Assembly (NCBI GenBank): GCA_017307165.1
Contig: JAFKGK010000007.1
Location: 166,998-230,997 of the forward strand
Length of the DNA stretch: 64,000 nucleotides
Direction of reading: 5' to 3'
Origin: Candidatus Melainabacteria bacterium
GTDB taxonomy: Bacteria; Cyanobacteriota; Vampirovibrionia; Obscuribacterales; Obscuribacteraceae
Shown: in pieces, positions 35,712-45,226 of the stretch
Numbering within the stretch: position 1 is the stretch's first letter
Layout of the letters: every line of letters starts with the position of its first letter
Position numbers and translations under genes: made by a program
The notes under the pieces: model-generated
Told to the model about the DNA's origin: nothing
The model's database searches: none
The model's input: the letters and a program-made list of their open reading frames with translations, nothing else

Positions 35712-35727
35712 AGTATCTTTAGATACT
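35712..35727 (+). promoter_or_regulatory. Perfect inverted repeat upstream of the GGDEF gene
   Basis: AGTATCT-TT-AGATACT is a 7-bp-arm palindrome that ends 6 bp before the AGGAG ribosome-binding site at 35734-35738. It could be an operator or an RNA hairpin. Confidence 0.4.
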
Positions 35728-35744
35728 GGTTTCAGGAGACAAAA

Positions 35745-38700
35745 GTGATCGAACCCGGCAGGGTGCAATTGCAGATGATGTTGGTCCAGCAGTCTGGACC
35801 AGGTGCTTTGCCGTTGAGTATTTTGCCGCCGGATCTCTTTTTGCCTTTCATTCGTGAGATGGAGAGGCTGTCTCTAAGCGAAAAATTGGCGCCCGTCATC
35901 GTCTACTGGTCGCGCCAGAGTGCTGCTCGCTTGTTACCCATGGGCAAGAGCTTTGGTACCTTGCTGCGCGAATCGACATGCGTGTCTTGCTTTTCTGAAG
36001 ACCGGCCGGAGGCCCCTGACGAGTGGTGCGTGCTCATGGAGTCGCCCGGTTTGTCTGTCGTCATTTATGGCCAGCAAGCTCTCGAGTCGCCCAACAGCGA
36101 AAAATACCAGTGCGTAGGTTCCATCGATCCAACTGTCGTCCGTGAGGCATTTAACCGATTGCTGCCGATCTGGCAGACGCTCGATCCAGCGGAGAGCAAT
36201 AGGCTCGAGGATTGTCGCGTCTCGCTCGGGCCTGGTGGCAGTGCACCACATCTGGTGCCTATCATCAAGGCCGTCTGGCCAGTCGTCAAGGCGCCCATCC
36301 AGCAGAGCCTGCTCTTGCAAGGCGACGAAGACTTTGAAAACAGCTATTACGATCTGCCCCAATCGCAGTTTACGACCGGGCCCAACAAGATCCAGCCTAT
36401 TGCCGTCACCCCCCCTGAGGCTTCGACGAGCGAGATGCAGCGCGTCAATGCTGTATTTGCTGCCGAGTTTGGTTCGGACTTTCCTCTTGATGCCTATGTA
36501 GGCGGGCCTCTGCCCGGAGCCCTACCGAGCGCCGATATACAAGTACCGGCGCCCATCTCACCGGATATCACCGATCATATGATGGGTCAGCAACTGCCTG
36601 CTGCTCTCGATAACGCTTTGTCTACTCCAGATACGGCTGCTCGGCGCAAGCGGAGCGACAATACTCGTACCGGGATGAAGGCCGCCCGCGTGGACGAGGC
36701 CAAAAACATCATCCCTTTGATTGCGCAATCGATCATCTCCGACATCATCGGACAGCTCAGGCATTCGAGCGATCTACATTCCATCCTCCAATACGCCATC
36801 GAGACTCTGACCCAGGAGCTCAAGGCCGATCGGGGCCTTATCTGGAAGATTTCGGGCGACCAGCTCGTGGTCACCAATGAGTTTTCGACGACCGGGATGA
36901 ATTGCTTTGTCGACAACCAGCTCAATTCGCAGGAGTCGACTTCTATAGTGCTGGAGTTTCTCTCTCGCTTCCCGGACGAGTCGGGAGCCGGGGTGATCTC
37001 AGTGCCGGACACTGCTCAGGACAACGATCTTCACAAGGTTTCGCGGACTCTTTCCTCTCTGCTCGAGTTGGGCGATGTCCGTGGACGCTTGATGGTCCAG
37101 CTCAGGTCACGCAGCAAGTTTTCGGGCTTTCTCGAGCTGCAGCAATGCGGTCAGCCGCGCGAATGGACCACTGAGGACGCAGTCGTCTTGCAAAAAGTAG
37201 CCGAGATGCTTTCTGTTGTCGTACAGCAGAGCATCGACCAAAACAAGATCGAGATGGACGCTCACGAGATGAAGCTCATCAACGAGATCGCCAGTCTCTT
37301 TCGTGAGTCCAAGGGCGAGTCGGGACGCGAGTCTCTAGTCAAGTCAGTCATGCTCGTGGCCGATCATATGGGCTTTATACATTCGCAGATCTATCTGTAC
37401 AATCAGGATTCCGGCCAGCTCGATCCGCAGATCCGCGACTCCGGAGAGCAGTCAGTCGACCTATCCGACAAGGACAATCCCTTTGTCTCGGTATTTGAAT
37501 CTGGACGCGGCAAAGTGGTCAATATGGAGTTTTCTCGCAAAGGCGATAGCTTTTTTGGGCAGGACATGGCCCTGGTATTGCCTTTGATATCGGAGGCTTC
37601 GCGTCTAGGCGTCATCGGACTCTGGCAGAGACAGCCAAAGCGCCCCGTATTCAGAGCACAGGACCGAGAGCTGGGTCTGACCATCGCCGGGCACTTATCC
37701 AATGTGATCCGTGCCGATATGGCCGTGCAACAAATCCGTGCCGACCAGATCAGAGACGCATTGATCAACAAGGTATCCGTCGAGATCAAAAGATCACTCA
37801 AAGAAACAGACGTGATCATGGATACTTTGGTCCGCTCGCTAGCTGATTATTTTCACCTCGATCTCTGCGTAGTATCACTCTTCGAGATTGGCAAAGATAC
37901 AGCCAGCAAGGCCAAGTTTGCTGGATCTGCCGATGAGTTTCCTATGCCCGAGCTGCCTTCTATAGACGAAGACCCTGAAGACAGGGAGCTGCCTCTCGCC
38001 CAACGCATTGCCGATAGACTCTTTCAGCCCAGTCTAGATGCATTAAAAGAAGGGCTCACCATGCACATCTCGAGCGATGACATCCGAGAACGCCTGGGCG
38101 AGGACCTTTATACCGACAAATGGAAAAATAGATCGGCCCTCTGCGTGCCATTGGGACAGGGCAACAACTTTAAGGCTGCACTGCTATTGGTATCAAACGG
38201 GCCGAGCAGTTATCTGCCGGACAAGGACATGCGCATGGTCATCGATCTTGCCGATCGGGTCGGCGTCGTGGTCTCCCACGCCGAGCTCTTTGCCACGGTC
38301 GAGCGGCAGGCAGTCACCGATCCCATGACCGGACTCTTTAATCGTCGATACTTCGAAGAACAACTATCCAAAGAAATCGACCGCTTTCAGCGTTTCGGCC
38401 ATGCATTTTCTTTTATCATCGTCGATCTGGACTATCTCAAAAAGATCAACGACACCAAAGGCCACCACGTTGGCGACGCTGCCATCATCCATACGGGCAA
38501 TGTGGTGCGGCGCAGCGTGCGTGAGATCGATACAGTCGGCAGATTTGGCGGCGAAGAATTTGTGGTGCTATTGCCCGAGACCGATCTCAAATGGGCCAAG
38601 ATGGTGGCAGAACGTATTTGCGCGGCTATCCGCGAAAAGCCAGTCGAAGGCTGGGGACCTGTGACAGGTTCGATTGGCGTGGCGACTTTCCCCAATGATG

Positions 38701-39518
38701 CCGAAGACAAGGACAGACTCTTTGAGCTTGCCGACCAGGCCCTCTTTCTCGCCAAGCACCGCGGGCGCAACCAGGTATGCACGGTCACCGAGGATCTCTT
38801 GCCCACTCTAGCCCAAGAAGGCGAAGAAAAGATCCGCCAGGCCATGAAGCAAGACATGCGCATGGGCCCGCCTGAGGTCAAGCAACTCGAGAGCGTGCAG
38901 GCGGATAGCCTCAATGGTGACGGCAAGTTTGACGTCGAGGTGATCAAGGAGAAAGGCATACTCGGTCTCCTTGCTCAGCTCATCTCGATAGTCGAGGCGC
39001 GGTCCAGCTATAGCTCCGATCGGTCCACCCGTGCTTATGGCTATGCCAATCGCATCGCTCAAGCTCTCAGGCTCGGCAAGGACCATACCGAAGTCGTGTC
39101 CCTCGGTGCCGTGCTCTGCAATCTCGGTAAGATGGCGGTGCCGGAGGAGATCCTTAAAAAGCCCGAACCTCTCAGCGACGAAGACCTCGTCTATATCAAT
39201 CAGGTCCCGCATACCGGTGCCAAGTTTCTCGAGCCCAGCAAGATACTCTCCAAGATCTCGCCTATCGTCGAGGCCTATCAGGAGCATTGGGACGGCTCCG
39301 GTTATCCCAATGGCATCAAAGGCGACGTGATACCCATCGAGGCGCGTATCGTAGCCCTTGTCGACGCTTATACCGCGATCACCAGCGATAGGCCTTATAG
39401 ACCGGCTTATTCGCACCAGGACGCCATACGCATCATCCAGGAAGGGGCCGGAAAAGAGTGGGATCCCCGCCTGGTCAAGATCTTTGTGTCTCTCTTGCAA
39501 AAGGACCAACAGATTTAA
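35745..39518 (+). CDS. GAF-rich diguanylate cyclase with degenerate HD-GYP domain
   Basis: The 1257-residue cytoplasmic protein starts at GTG 35745 with AGGAG six bases upstream. About 330 N-terminal residues are unassigned. Three GAF-like sensor domains follow (about 345-500, 530-665, 690-850). The GGDEF domain (about 855-1005) is complete: GGEEF at 935-939, I-site RxxD at 926-929, and FIIVDLDYLKKIND. It should make cyclic-di-GMP with product inhibition. The last domain (about 1099-1245) has an HD-GYP scaffold (DGSGYPNGIKGDVIP, ARIVALVDAYTAITSDRPYR) but has lost metal ligands: the HD pair is C1125-N1126, the next His is V1154 and the HH pair is Y1178-Q1179. It is probably a binding or regulatory domain, not a phosphodiesterase. 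A strong terminator lies downstream at 39715-39763. Confidence 0.93.
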   Translation: MIEPGRVQLQMMLVQQSGPGALPLSILPPDLFLPFIREMERLSLSEKLAPVIVYWSRQSAARLLPMGKSFGTLLRESTCVSCFSEDRPEAPDEWCVLMESPGLSVVIYGQQALESPNSEKYQCVGSIDPTVVREAFNRLLPIWQTLDPAESNRLEDCRVSLGPGGSAPHLVPIIKAVWPVVKAPIQQSLLLQGDEDFENSYYDLPQSQFTTGPNKIQPIAVTPPEASTSEMQRVNAVFAAEFGSDFPLDAYVGGPLPGALPSADIQVPAPISPDITDHMMGQQLPAALDNALSTPDTAARRKRSDNTRTGMKAARVDEAKNIIPLIAQSIISDIIGQLRHSSDLHSILQYAIETLTQELKADRGLIWKISGDQLVVTNEFSTTGMNCFVDNQLNSQESTSIVLEFLSRFPDESGAGVISVPDTAQDNDLHKVSRTLSSLLELGDVRGRLMVQLRSRSKFSGFLELQQCGQPREWTTEDAVVLQKVAEMLSVVVQQSIDQNKIEMDAHEMKLINEIASLFRESKGESGRESLVKSVMLVADHMGFIHSQIYLYNQDSGQLDPQIRDSGEQSVDLSDKDNPFVSVFESGRGKVVNMEFSRKGDSFFGQDMALVLPLISEASRLGVIGLWQRQPKRPVFRAQDRELGLTIAGHLSNVIRADMAVQQIRADQIRDALINKVSVEIKRSLKETDVIMDTLVRSLADYFHLDLCVVSLFEIGKDTASKAKFAGSADEFPMPELPSIDEDPEDRELPLAQRIADRLFQPSLDALKEGLTMHISSDDIRERLGEDLYTDKWKNRSALCVPLGQGNNFKAALLLVSNGPSSYLPDKDMRMVIDLADRVGVVVSHAELFATVERQAVTDPMTGLFNRRYFEEQLSKEIDRFQRFGHAFSFIIVDLDYLKKINDTKGHHVGDAAIIHTGNVVRRSVREIDTVGRFGGEEFVVLLPETDLKWAKMVAERICAAIREKPVEGWGPVTGSIGVATFPNDAEDKDRLFELADQALFLAKHRGRNQVCTVTEDLLPTLAQEGEEKIRQAMKQDMRMGPPEVKQLESVQADSLNGDGKFDVEVIKEKGILGLLAQLISIVEARSSYSSDRSTRAYGYANRIAQALRLGKDHTEVVSLGAVLCNLGKMAVPEEILKKPEPLSDEDLVYINQVPHTGAKFLEPSKILSKISPIVEAYQEHWDGSGYPNGIKGDVIPIEARIVALVDAYTAITSDRPYRPAYSHQDAIRIIQEGAGKEWDPRLVKIFVSLLQKDQQI

Positions 39519-39831
39519 TTTTTCATGACGTATTTTGGGCTTTTCAACCTCTTGCCAAGATGGGGGTGGAGGCTGATAATAAAAACATATCGACCGACGC
39601 GAAACATCCTGTCAGCGGGCTCCCTACAAGGTTCCCGGATAAATCTCAATCAAACGGATTTCGACAGCGGCCTGATTGCAATGGTCCTGCCGTGAGGCAG
39701 TTTCATATTAGGAGCAGACCTCTGTGGGCCCGGTGGGTGAACCGGCACAGAGGTCTGGTTTTTGGGCATTTTTGCCAGTATTTGCTATCATTGGCCTTTT
39801 GCAGTCGAGATATCTATCTGGGGAGTTTTGT
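39519..39831 (+). other. Intergenic region with strong terminator
   Basis: No gene is seen. It contains about 195 bp of 3' untranslated sequence after the GGDEF gene, a strong intrinsic terminator, and the GGGAG ribosome-binding site (39821-39825) of the next gene. Any promoter for that gene must lie within the roughly 60 bp after the terminator. Confidence 0.5.
39715..39763 (+). terminator. Long-stem intrinsic terminator
   Basis: A perfect 12-bp stem CAGACCTCTGTG/CACAGAGGTCTG encloses an inner CCGGT/ACCGG stem and is followed by GTTTTT. The stem is stronger and longer than the other terminators here. Confidence 0.88.
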
Positions 39832-40993
39832 TTGAGAGGGCAGACGACAGTTTCGAGCTTTCTTGCGGCTCTGATCTTGTTTTGCCTGGCCAATGTCCTC
39901 GCTCTCTCATTGCCGCGCACTATATCCGATGGCATCGTCCGTGGTGACGACTCTATCTTTGCCCTCGACCCCAAGGTCTTGCAGGATGGGCGACCGGCTA
40001 GTTTTTGGATTGCCCGTGCCTTTGCCCTTGCTGATCCCAGGCCGAGCGTGGTCGTCTTTGGCTCGAGTCAGATCGGAGGACTGCAGGCAGCCGATGCCAA
40101 TCTAAAGCAAAGGACTCTCGACTGATCGTGATTGCCCTTCGATCGAGCGTCATCTGGTCACGAGCAGCGATGATCAAAAGAGACATAAAGTATTTTTGCT
40201 TGCCACCGCTGGTGCTGTCATGTCCGATCATTTTTTTGCCCAACGAGCCTTGTTTGTGGGCAGATTGGCGCCACTTACAGTCGTATTGACCGTGTCGCCG
40301 CGCGACTTTATCGACAATTCTCTGCCTTGTGCCGGCGCCACCGAACCTTACCGTTTTTATTCAAAATACAGTGATTTCTCTCCTTACGATGGCCTTGCTT
40401 TTGACAAACCTCTAGAATATTTCAATCATTTCGTCAGCTCTAACCTACCTTTGATGCGGGTCTCGTCTCTCTTTAATCGACTCGGCTTGCACAAGCAATC
40501 AACCAAGGCTGATGTCGGTACTAAAGATAATCTCGACAAGCAAAAAGCCCTGGCCGAGGCCCAGCTAAAATTTGTCACCGGTGGCTTTGACGGCAATCTC
40601 GTGCCTGGCATGGCTACGGTCGCGCCTCTTGCCCCGGCCATCTTTGTCGACAATGTGCGCGACTATCGGCGTCGCTACAAAAATCTCGACTCGCCCATGT
40701 ACAAAACACAGATGCGGTTTTTGCATATGTTGCTTGCCGATCTCAAGGCAAAACATATCCGGACCTTCATCGTCGCCATGCCTTTGACGGCTGCCAATCG
40801 AGCTCTTTTGCCCGAGAAATTTACCACTCGCATGGCGCACGACCTCGCCGAGGCCGCGCATGATGCTAATGCGGATTTTGTCGACCTCAGTGCCGATCCT
40901 GCATTCACTCTTGCCGATTTTTGCGACTCGGTGCATCTAAATGCACGCGGTGGCGAGCGCCTGGCGGCAAAAATCAGTCAGATAATCAAGTAA
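39832..40993 (+). pseudogene. Frameshifted SGNH/DUF1574-like membrane-anchored protein
   Basis: Two adjoining reading frames look like one gene. Frame A runs from TTG 39832 (GGGAG six bases upstream) to TGA 40123-40125 and encodes an N-terminal membrane helix (SFLAALILFCLANVLALSLP) and VVVFGSSQIGGLQAADANL, the nucleophile block of SGNH-like DltD/DUF1574 proteins. Frame B, one base ahead, is open from 40106 to the stop at 40991-40993 and continues KVFLLATAGAVMSDHF, VVLTVSPRDFID, IVAMPLTAANRALLP and the terminal catalytic DSVHLNARGGERLA (Asp-x-x-His). Skipping one base near 40123 joins them into about 386 residues. So the gene carries a +1 frameshift: a real mutation, an assembly error, or recoding. 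The full-length product may act on acylated envelope polymers. Confidence 0.78.
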
Positions 40994-41002
40994 TTAAAGA
41001 GG

Positions 41003-41218
41003 CTAGCTTGTTTTTTCGTAGGCAGTGCAAGACATGGCGCGTGGCCTCTCTGCCTTGTGGCAGGACTCGATATCGTTAAAGCGACAATCATCGCAGAGAT
41101 AGGTCCCAACGGCCTTGACCTTTGAAATGGCTGCAAAGGTGAGAGCCGCTGCCAGTAAACTGAGCACTACCACCGGCAGTACCATGTCCAGGGTCAGCAT
41201 GTGCAGCAATTGGCTCAT
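41003..41218 (-). CDS. Small membrane protein with four-cysteine tail
   Basis: The 71-residue product has one membrane helix (about 12-32, MVLPVVVLSLLAAALTFAAIS) and a short tail with four cysteines (YLCDDCRFNDIESCHKAERPRAMSC), a spacing that could bind a metal or form disulphides. Its ATG overlaps the stop of the dipeptide-permease gene as ATGA (41215-41218), so it is translated with that operon. I know no named family; the context suggests an accessory factor. Confidence 0.65.
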   Translation of the reverse strand: MSQLLHMLTLDMVLPVVVLSLLAAALTFAAISKVKAVGTYLCDDCRFNDIESCHKAERPRAMSCTAYEKTS

Positions 41219-42297
41219 CGATTGCCTGCCAGTTTAGGATCGAGTACGTCGCGTAGCACGTCGCCGATAGAGTTGAAGCACAGGATAGTAATAAAGATCA
41301 TGATGCCTGGTGCCACCAGCCAGGGCTGGTTGAGCAATTCGTGAGGCTGGTCCATGGCTGCTTGCAGCATATTGCCCCAGCTAGCGTCTGGTTGCTGGAT
41401 GCCCAGACCGATCAGGCTCAAGCTGGACTCGGCCAGGATAAAATTTGGTACTTGCAGTGTAGCTGCGATGACAACGTAGCTGGCAGTCTGCGGGATGACG
41501 TGAATGATCACGTTTTTGATTTCTGACAAGCCGACGGCGCGAGCCGCCTGGACAAACTCTTCTTCGCGGATGCGCAGCACCATGCCCCGGATGACCCGAG
41601 CCAGGCCGGGCCAGCTGATAAACGAAAGTATCAGGGTGATCAAGGCAAAGCGCTCTGAGCTGGACATACCCAGGGGCAGGACCGCAGCCAGTCCGATCAA
41701 GAGATAAAAGGAGGGGATGGACATGACTGCTTCGGCAAAACGCATCATGGCATTGTCGGCCTTGCCGCCGAGATAGCCGGAGATGCCACCATACATGATG
41801 CCGATCGGAAAGGCGATAAAGAGGCCAAGAAATCCGATGGTCAGACTCTTTTGCGCTCCAAAAAAGAGCCTGGAAAAATTGTCTCGCCCGTTCATGTCGC
41901 CGCCAAATAGATAGATGCGGGCGGGCGAGTCGACGCCAAATAAGTGCACATCGGCATCGATCAGGCCAAAGAGCTTGTATGGTTCGCCCTTGTGCAACAA
42001 CTTGATCGGGTACTCCGTGCCTTCGATCTCTTTAAAGACCTGCTTAAAAGTGGCGATGTCGTTCTCTTGTCGAGACGCCAGCACGAAGGGCCGGCAGAGA
42101 TCGGCATTATCGTCCCAGATATGGATAAGAGTCGCTGGTGCATTGCCCATCTTTGGATCGCTGTATTCCATCGGATAAGGTGCTAAAAAATCAGCAAAGA
42201 GGGCACAGCCATAGAGCAAACCAAGCATAACGAGTGCGCAGCGCGCAATCTTGTCGCGCCAGATGAGTCTCATTTTTGATTTTGCTGCTTGAGCCAT
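41215..42297 (-). CDS. Peptide ABC transporter permease (DppC/OppC-like)
   Basis: The start is ATG 42295-42297, with AGGA upstream; a longer frame to 42399 gives an unlikely Ser/Pro-rich N terminus. The 360-residue product has a first membrane helix (about 15-35), a large periplasmic insert of about 110 residues with FGVDSPARIYLFGGDMNGRDNFSRLFFGAQKS, then five or six helices and the coupling motif EEFVQAARAVGLSEIKNVIIHVIP (EAA loop). GRDNFSR is typical of OppC-type permeases. It follows the DppB-like gene by 37 bp in the same operon. Confidence 0.9.
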   Translation of the reverse strand: MAQAAKSKMRLIWRDKIARCALVMLGLLYGCALFADFLAPYPMEYSDPKMGNAPATLIHIWDDNADLCRPFVLASRQENDIATFKQVFKEIEGTEYPIKLLHKGEPYKLFGLIDADVHLFGVDSPARIYLFGGDMNGRDNFSRLFFGAQKSLTIGFLGLFIAFPIGIMYGGISGYLGGKADNAMMRFAEAVMSIPSFYLLIGLAAVLPLGMSSSERFALITLILSFISWPGLARVIRGMVLRIREEEFVQAARAVGLSEIKNVIIHVIPQTASYVVIAATLQVPNFILAESSLSLIGLGIQQPDASWGNMLQAAMDQPHELLNQPWLVAPGIMIFITILCFNSIGDVLRDVLDPKLAGNR

Positions 42298-42334
42298 TTT
42301 GTCGTTTTCCTGAGGACTTGAGGTCAAATCTGGT

Positions 42335-43303
42335 CTAATCGAGGGTGATGCGCGGATCGGTGAGTTTGAGCAGGAGATCGGCAAAGAGATTGCCGGCAAC
42401 GAGCATCACGGCGCCGAGCATGAGCGAAGCCATGACGAGGTTGATGTCTTGAGTCTGCACTGCTTCTAGAGTCAGGCGACCGAGTCCGGGGTAAGAAAGA
42501 ATCATCTCGGTGATGGCGGCACCACTCAAGAGGGCTGCAAACTCAAACCCCAGTAGAGTGATGAGAGGATTGACGGCATTGCGCAAGGCATGCTTGTAGA
42601 TGACTCGGTTTTCGGGTAGGCCCTTGGCCCTGGCCGTACGCACGTAGTCAGCACGCAAAACGTCGAGGAGGTTGGACCGTGCCTGTCTCTGGATGGAGGC
42701 GAGAGAGACAAAAGTCAGCACCGTCACTGGTATCACCAGGTGATGCGCGATGTCGAGTATTTGACCGAGCGCGTCTTTTTGGGCAAAGTCAGCCGAGGTC
42801 ATGCCACCGATAGGGAGCAATTTTGTGGCGAGTGCCACCATCAGCATCAAAAATGCCAAAAGAAAGGCAGGCATGGACATACCGATGGATGTTAGCAAGC
42901 CAAAAAACTTGTCCAGCAGCCGCCCGCGATGCACAGCTGCGTATACCCCAGCCGGCAGGGCGATCGCCCAGGTGCAGATCAGGGTGATGACATTGAGCAA
43001 GAGAGTATTGCCGGCATGGGCGGCCAGTCTGTCTGCGACCTGGCCGCCCGTGGATGACATGCCAAGATTGCCGCGCATGACGTTGGACAGCCAGATAAAG
43101 TACTGCTCGTGATTGGGCTTATCCAGGCCGAGGCGCCTGTACTCGGCATCGATAGCCGCTTGCGATATGGATGGATTGGAGCGCATGGCCGCTAGAGGAT
43201 CGATAGGCGAGGCCTTGAGCATGGCAAAGGCCATGATGGAAATGATCAGCAGCAAAGGCAGAGCCTGAAGGCAGCGTTTGAAAAAATATGCAGGCAGAGA
43301 CAT
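42335..43303 (-). CDS. Peptide ABC transporter permease (DppB/OppB-like)
   Basis: The 322-residue inner-membrane permease has an N-terminal helix typical of DppB (KRCLQALPLLLIISIMAFAML), the conserved LGLDKP..QYFIWLSNVMRGNLGMS block, and the ABC coupling loop RADYVRTARAKGLPENRVIYKHALRNAVNP. It imports peptides or related solutes with the DppC-like partner encoded next. The ATG at 43301-43303 overlaps the stop of the upstream binding-protein gene by one base. Confidence 0.93.
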   Translation of the reverse strand: MSLPAYFFKRCLQALPLLLIISIMAFAMLKASPIDPLAAMRSNPSISQAAIDAEYRRLGLDKPNHEQYFIWLSNVMRGNLGMSSTGGQVADRLAAHAGNTLLLNVITLICTWAIALPAGVYAAVHRGRLLDKFFGLLTSIGMSMPAFLLAFLMLMVALATKLLPIGGMTSADFAQKDALGQILDIAHHLVIPVTVLTFVSLASIQRQARSNLLDVLRADYVRTARAKGLPENRVIYKHALRNAVNPLITLLGFEFAALLSGAAITEMILSYPGLGRLTLEAVQTQDINLVMASLMLGAVMLVAGNLFADLLLKLTDPRITLD

Positions 43304-45225
43304 TATTTGAAATAGATCTCCTCTAGATTGTGCAAGCTGCCCTTGGGAGTGTAATACAGACCATAGGGTGTCGGCTTGTAATTGCCTACGGTGTTGCGCA
43401 TGGCAGGCAGGAGCATATTGGCATAGAGATAGATGATTGGCTCTTGTTCGTAGGCGATCTGCTGAAATCTCTCATAATTTTGCCTGCGCACGCCTTCGTC
43501 CATCGAACGAGCCGCATTGATAAAGCACTGGTCGATTTCTTTTTCCCATGGTCTGGCATCAGTTACTCGCACAATGCCATCTTTGTCCGGCAGGCGCGTG
43601 TCAAACATATGCATGCGTCCTTCAGATTTCCAGACATTTGCACCACTATAGGGCTCAAAACGCGAGCCTGACAGCCCCATGACGAGAGACTGCCATTCGA
43701 GCGAGGTGTGCACCTTATTGATCATGGCATTAAATTCAATGGCTTGATAGTTGACCTTTATGCCTAGTTTTTTGAGCTCTTCTTTGATCATGATGCAGCA
43801 GGCGTCACGGACAGTGTTGCCGGCATTGGTCAGCAGATCAAACTCTACACGGTGACCGGTCGAGTCGTAGAGCATGTTGTTTTTGAGGACAAAACCAGAG
43901 TCGGCAAGCATTTTGCGTGACTTTTGCAGATCGTAGTCGATCGGTTGCAGGCTCTTATTGGCGTATACTGCTGCATCCGTTTCGCAGGTGGATAGCGGGT
44001 AGCCGATACCCTTTAAGACATTGGAGACGATGCGTTTGCGATCGATGGCATGCGATACGGCATGTCTAAAATTGGCATCGTTGAACCAGGCTGACTTGAT
44101 CGGATCGACATAGGGTTTTTGGGTCTTGGGATTGACTCGTCGAGCCATGTTAAACATGATAAAGACCGTACCGTCATCGGGACCAAGGTCATACAGTTTA
44201 AAATCGCCCTTCCTTTCTTCGGCTTTTAGCATGCCTGCATCATTGCCGCGTACCGATCTAATATCGAGAAAGTCGACTTCTTTGCCGAGAAACTGAAAAA
44301 TCTGAGTTTCTTGTCTGGGCACGATGCCGATAACGAGCTTGTCGAGATAGGGCAATCTGCGCCCTTGCTTGTCCACCATCGCATAATGCGGATTGCGTCT
44401 AAATGTGATCCTCTGACTCGGCACATAAGACTCTAGGATAAAGGGCCCACAACCGACCATGGTCTTGGGATCGGTATTGATATTCCAAAAGGTCTTAAAC
44501 TCTTTGTTGCCTGCCTTTGCTATCGGCTCCAGCACGTGCTTAGGCGCTATACATACGGCATTGAGATTGGCGAGAAAAGGCGAAAATGTCTCTTTGAACG
44601 TGAAGGTGACGGTATCATCGCCTTGTTTGCTTATCTGCGGGTAGTCATCCGGCGTGGCTATGGTGTCTTTGCTACTGCCTTCGCCCAGACTTTTTTTGAC
44701 GATCACATCAAAGGTAAAGACCACGTCGTCTGCCGTAAGTGGCTTGCCATCCGACCATTTGAGACCCTTGCGAATGATAAAGGATACAGACTTGCCGTCC
44801 GGGCTGACTTTTATATCGCGAGCGATCTTAGGGATCGGCTTGCCGGTCCAGGGATCGATATCGACGAGCGAGTCAAATTGCAGCATGCCGATGCCGTGGC
44901 TCTCTACATCAGATGCATCCCAGGGATTGAAAGTCTTGGGACCGCCCCCAAAACTGGAAAGATGCAGAGTGCCGCCAAAGCGCCCGAGGTCTCCGCGCGC
45001 CTGCCACATCTCCTCACCATCTTTGGTGACCAATTTGAATGGGCCGGGATTAGCAAATTTGAGAGCAGAGCCAGTATCAGAATTATTGCGAGAATCGCTA
45101 GAGGCGCCGCCAGCAACGTTCACGCTACCATCGGTCTTTTTCTTTTTGACTGTGGGTCTGGGTGCTATGCAACCGCTCGTTACTCCGACTGCAAGAGCCA
45201 GAGCCATTATCTGCTGTATTTTCAA
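43303..45225 (-). CDS. Peptide-binding lipoprotein of ABC transporter (second copy)
   Basis: This 640-residue family-5 solute-binding protein has lipobox VTSGC19 and a basic linker after it. The mature domain shows FNPWDASDVESHGIGMLQFDSLVDIDPWTGKP, SFIIRKGLKWSDGKPLTADDVVFTFD and the later FRHAVSHAIDRKRIV, all typical of oligopeptide-binding proteins. The C terminus is longer than in OppA and has the AxExxINKVH ligand-region pattern. It lies between the paralogue at 45227-47173 and dppB, with overlaps of 1-2 bases, so they are co-transcribed. Confidence 0.93.
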   Translation of the reverse strand: MKIQQIMALALAVGVTSGCIAPRPTVKKKKTDGSVNVAGGASSDSRNNSDTGSALKFANPGPFKLVTKDGEEMWQARGDLGRFGGTLHLSSFGGGPKTFNPWDASDVESHGIGMLQFDSLVDIDPWTGKPIPKIARDIKVSPDGKSVSFIIRKGLKWSDGKPLTADDVVFTFDVIVKKSLGEGSSKDTIATPDDYPQISKQGDDTVTFTFKETFSPFLANLNAVCIAPKHVLEPIAKAGNKEFKTFWNINTDPKTMVGCGPFILESYVPSQRITFRRNPHYAMVDKQGRRLPYLDKLVIGIVPRQETQIFQFLGKEVDFLDIRSVRGNDAGMLKAEERKGDFKLYDLGPDDGTVFIMFNMARRVNPKTQKPYVDPIKSAWFNDANFRHAVSHAIDRKRIVSNVLKGIGYPLSTCETDAAVYANKSLQPIDYDLQKSRKMLADSGFVLKNNMLYDSTGHRVEFDLLTNAGNTVRDACCIMIKEELKKLGIKVNYQAIEFNAMINKVHTSLEWQSLVMGLSGSRFEPYSGANVWKSEGRMHMFDTRLPDKDGIVRVTDARPWEKEIDQCFINAARSMDEGVRRQNYERFQQIAYEQEPIIYLYANMLLPAMRNTVGNYKPTPYGLYYTPKGSLHNLEEIYFK

Positions 45226-45226
45226 T

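Noticed and set aside
40106..40130. prfB-like programmed +1 frameshift in the SGNH-like gene
   Set aside because: The prfB site needs a slippery CTT before TGA and an internal Shine-Dalgarno sequence; here GAC precedes TGA, so a mutation or sequencing error is simpler.
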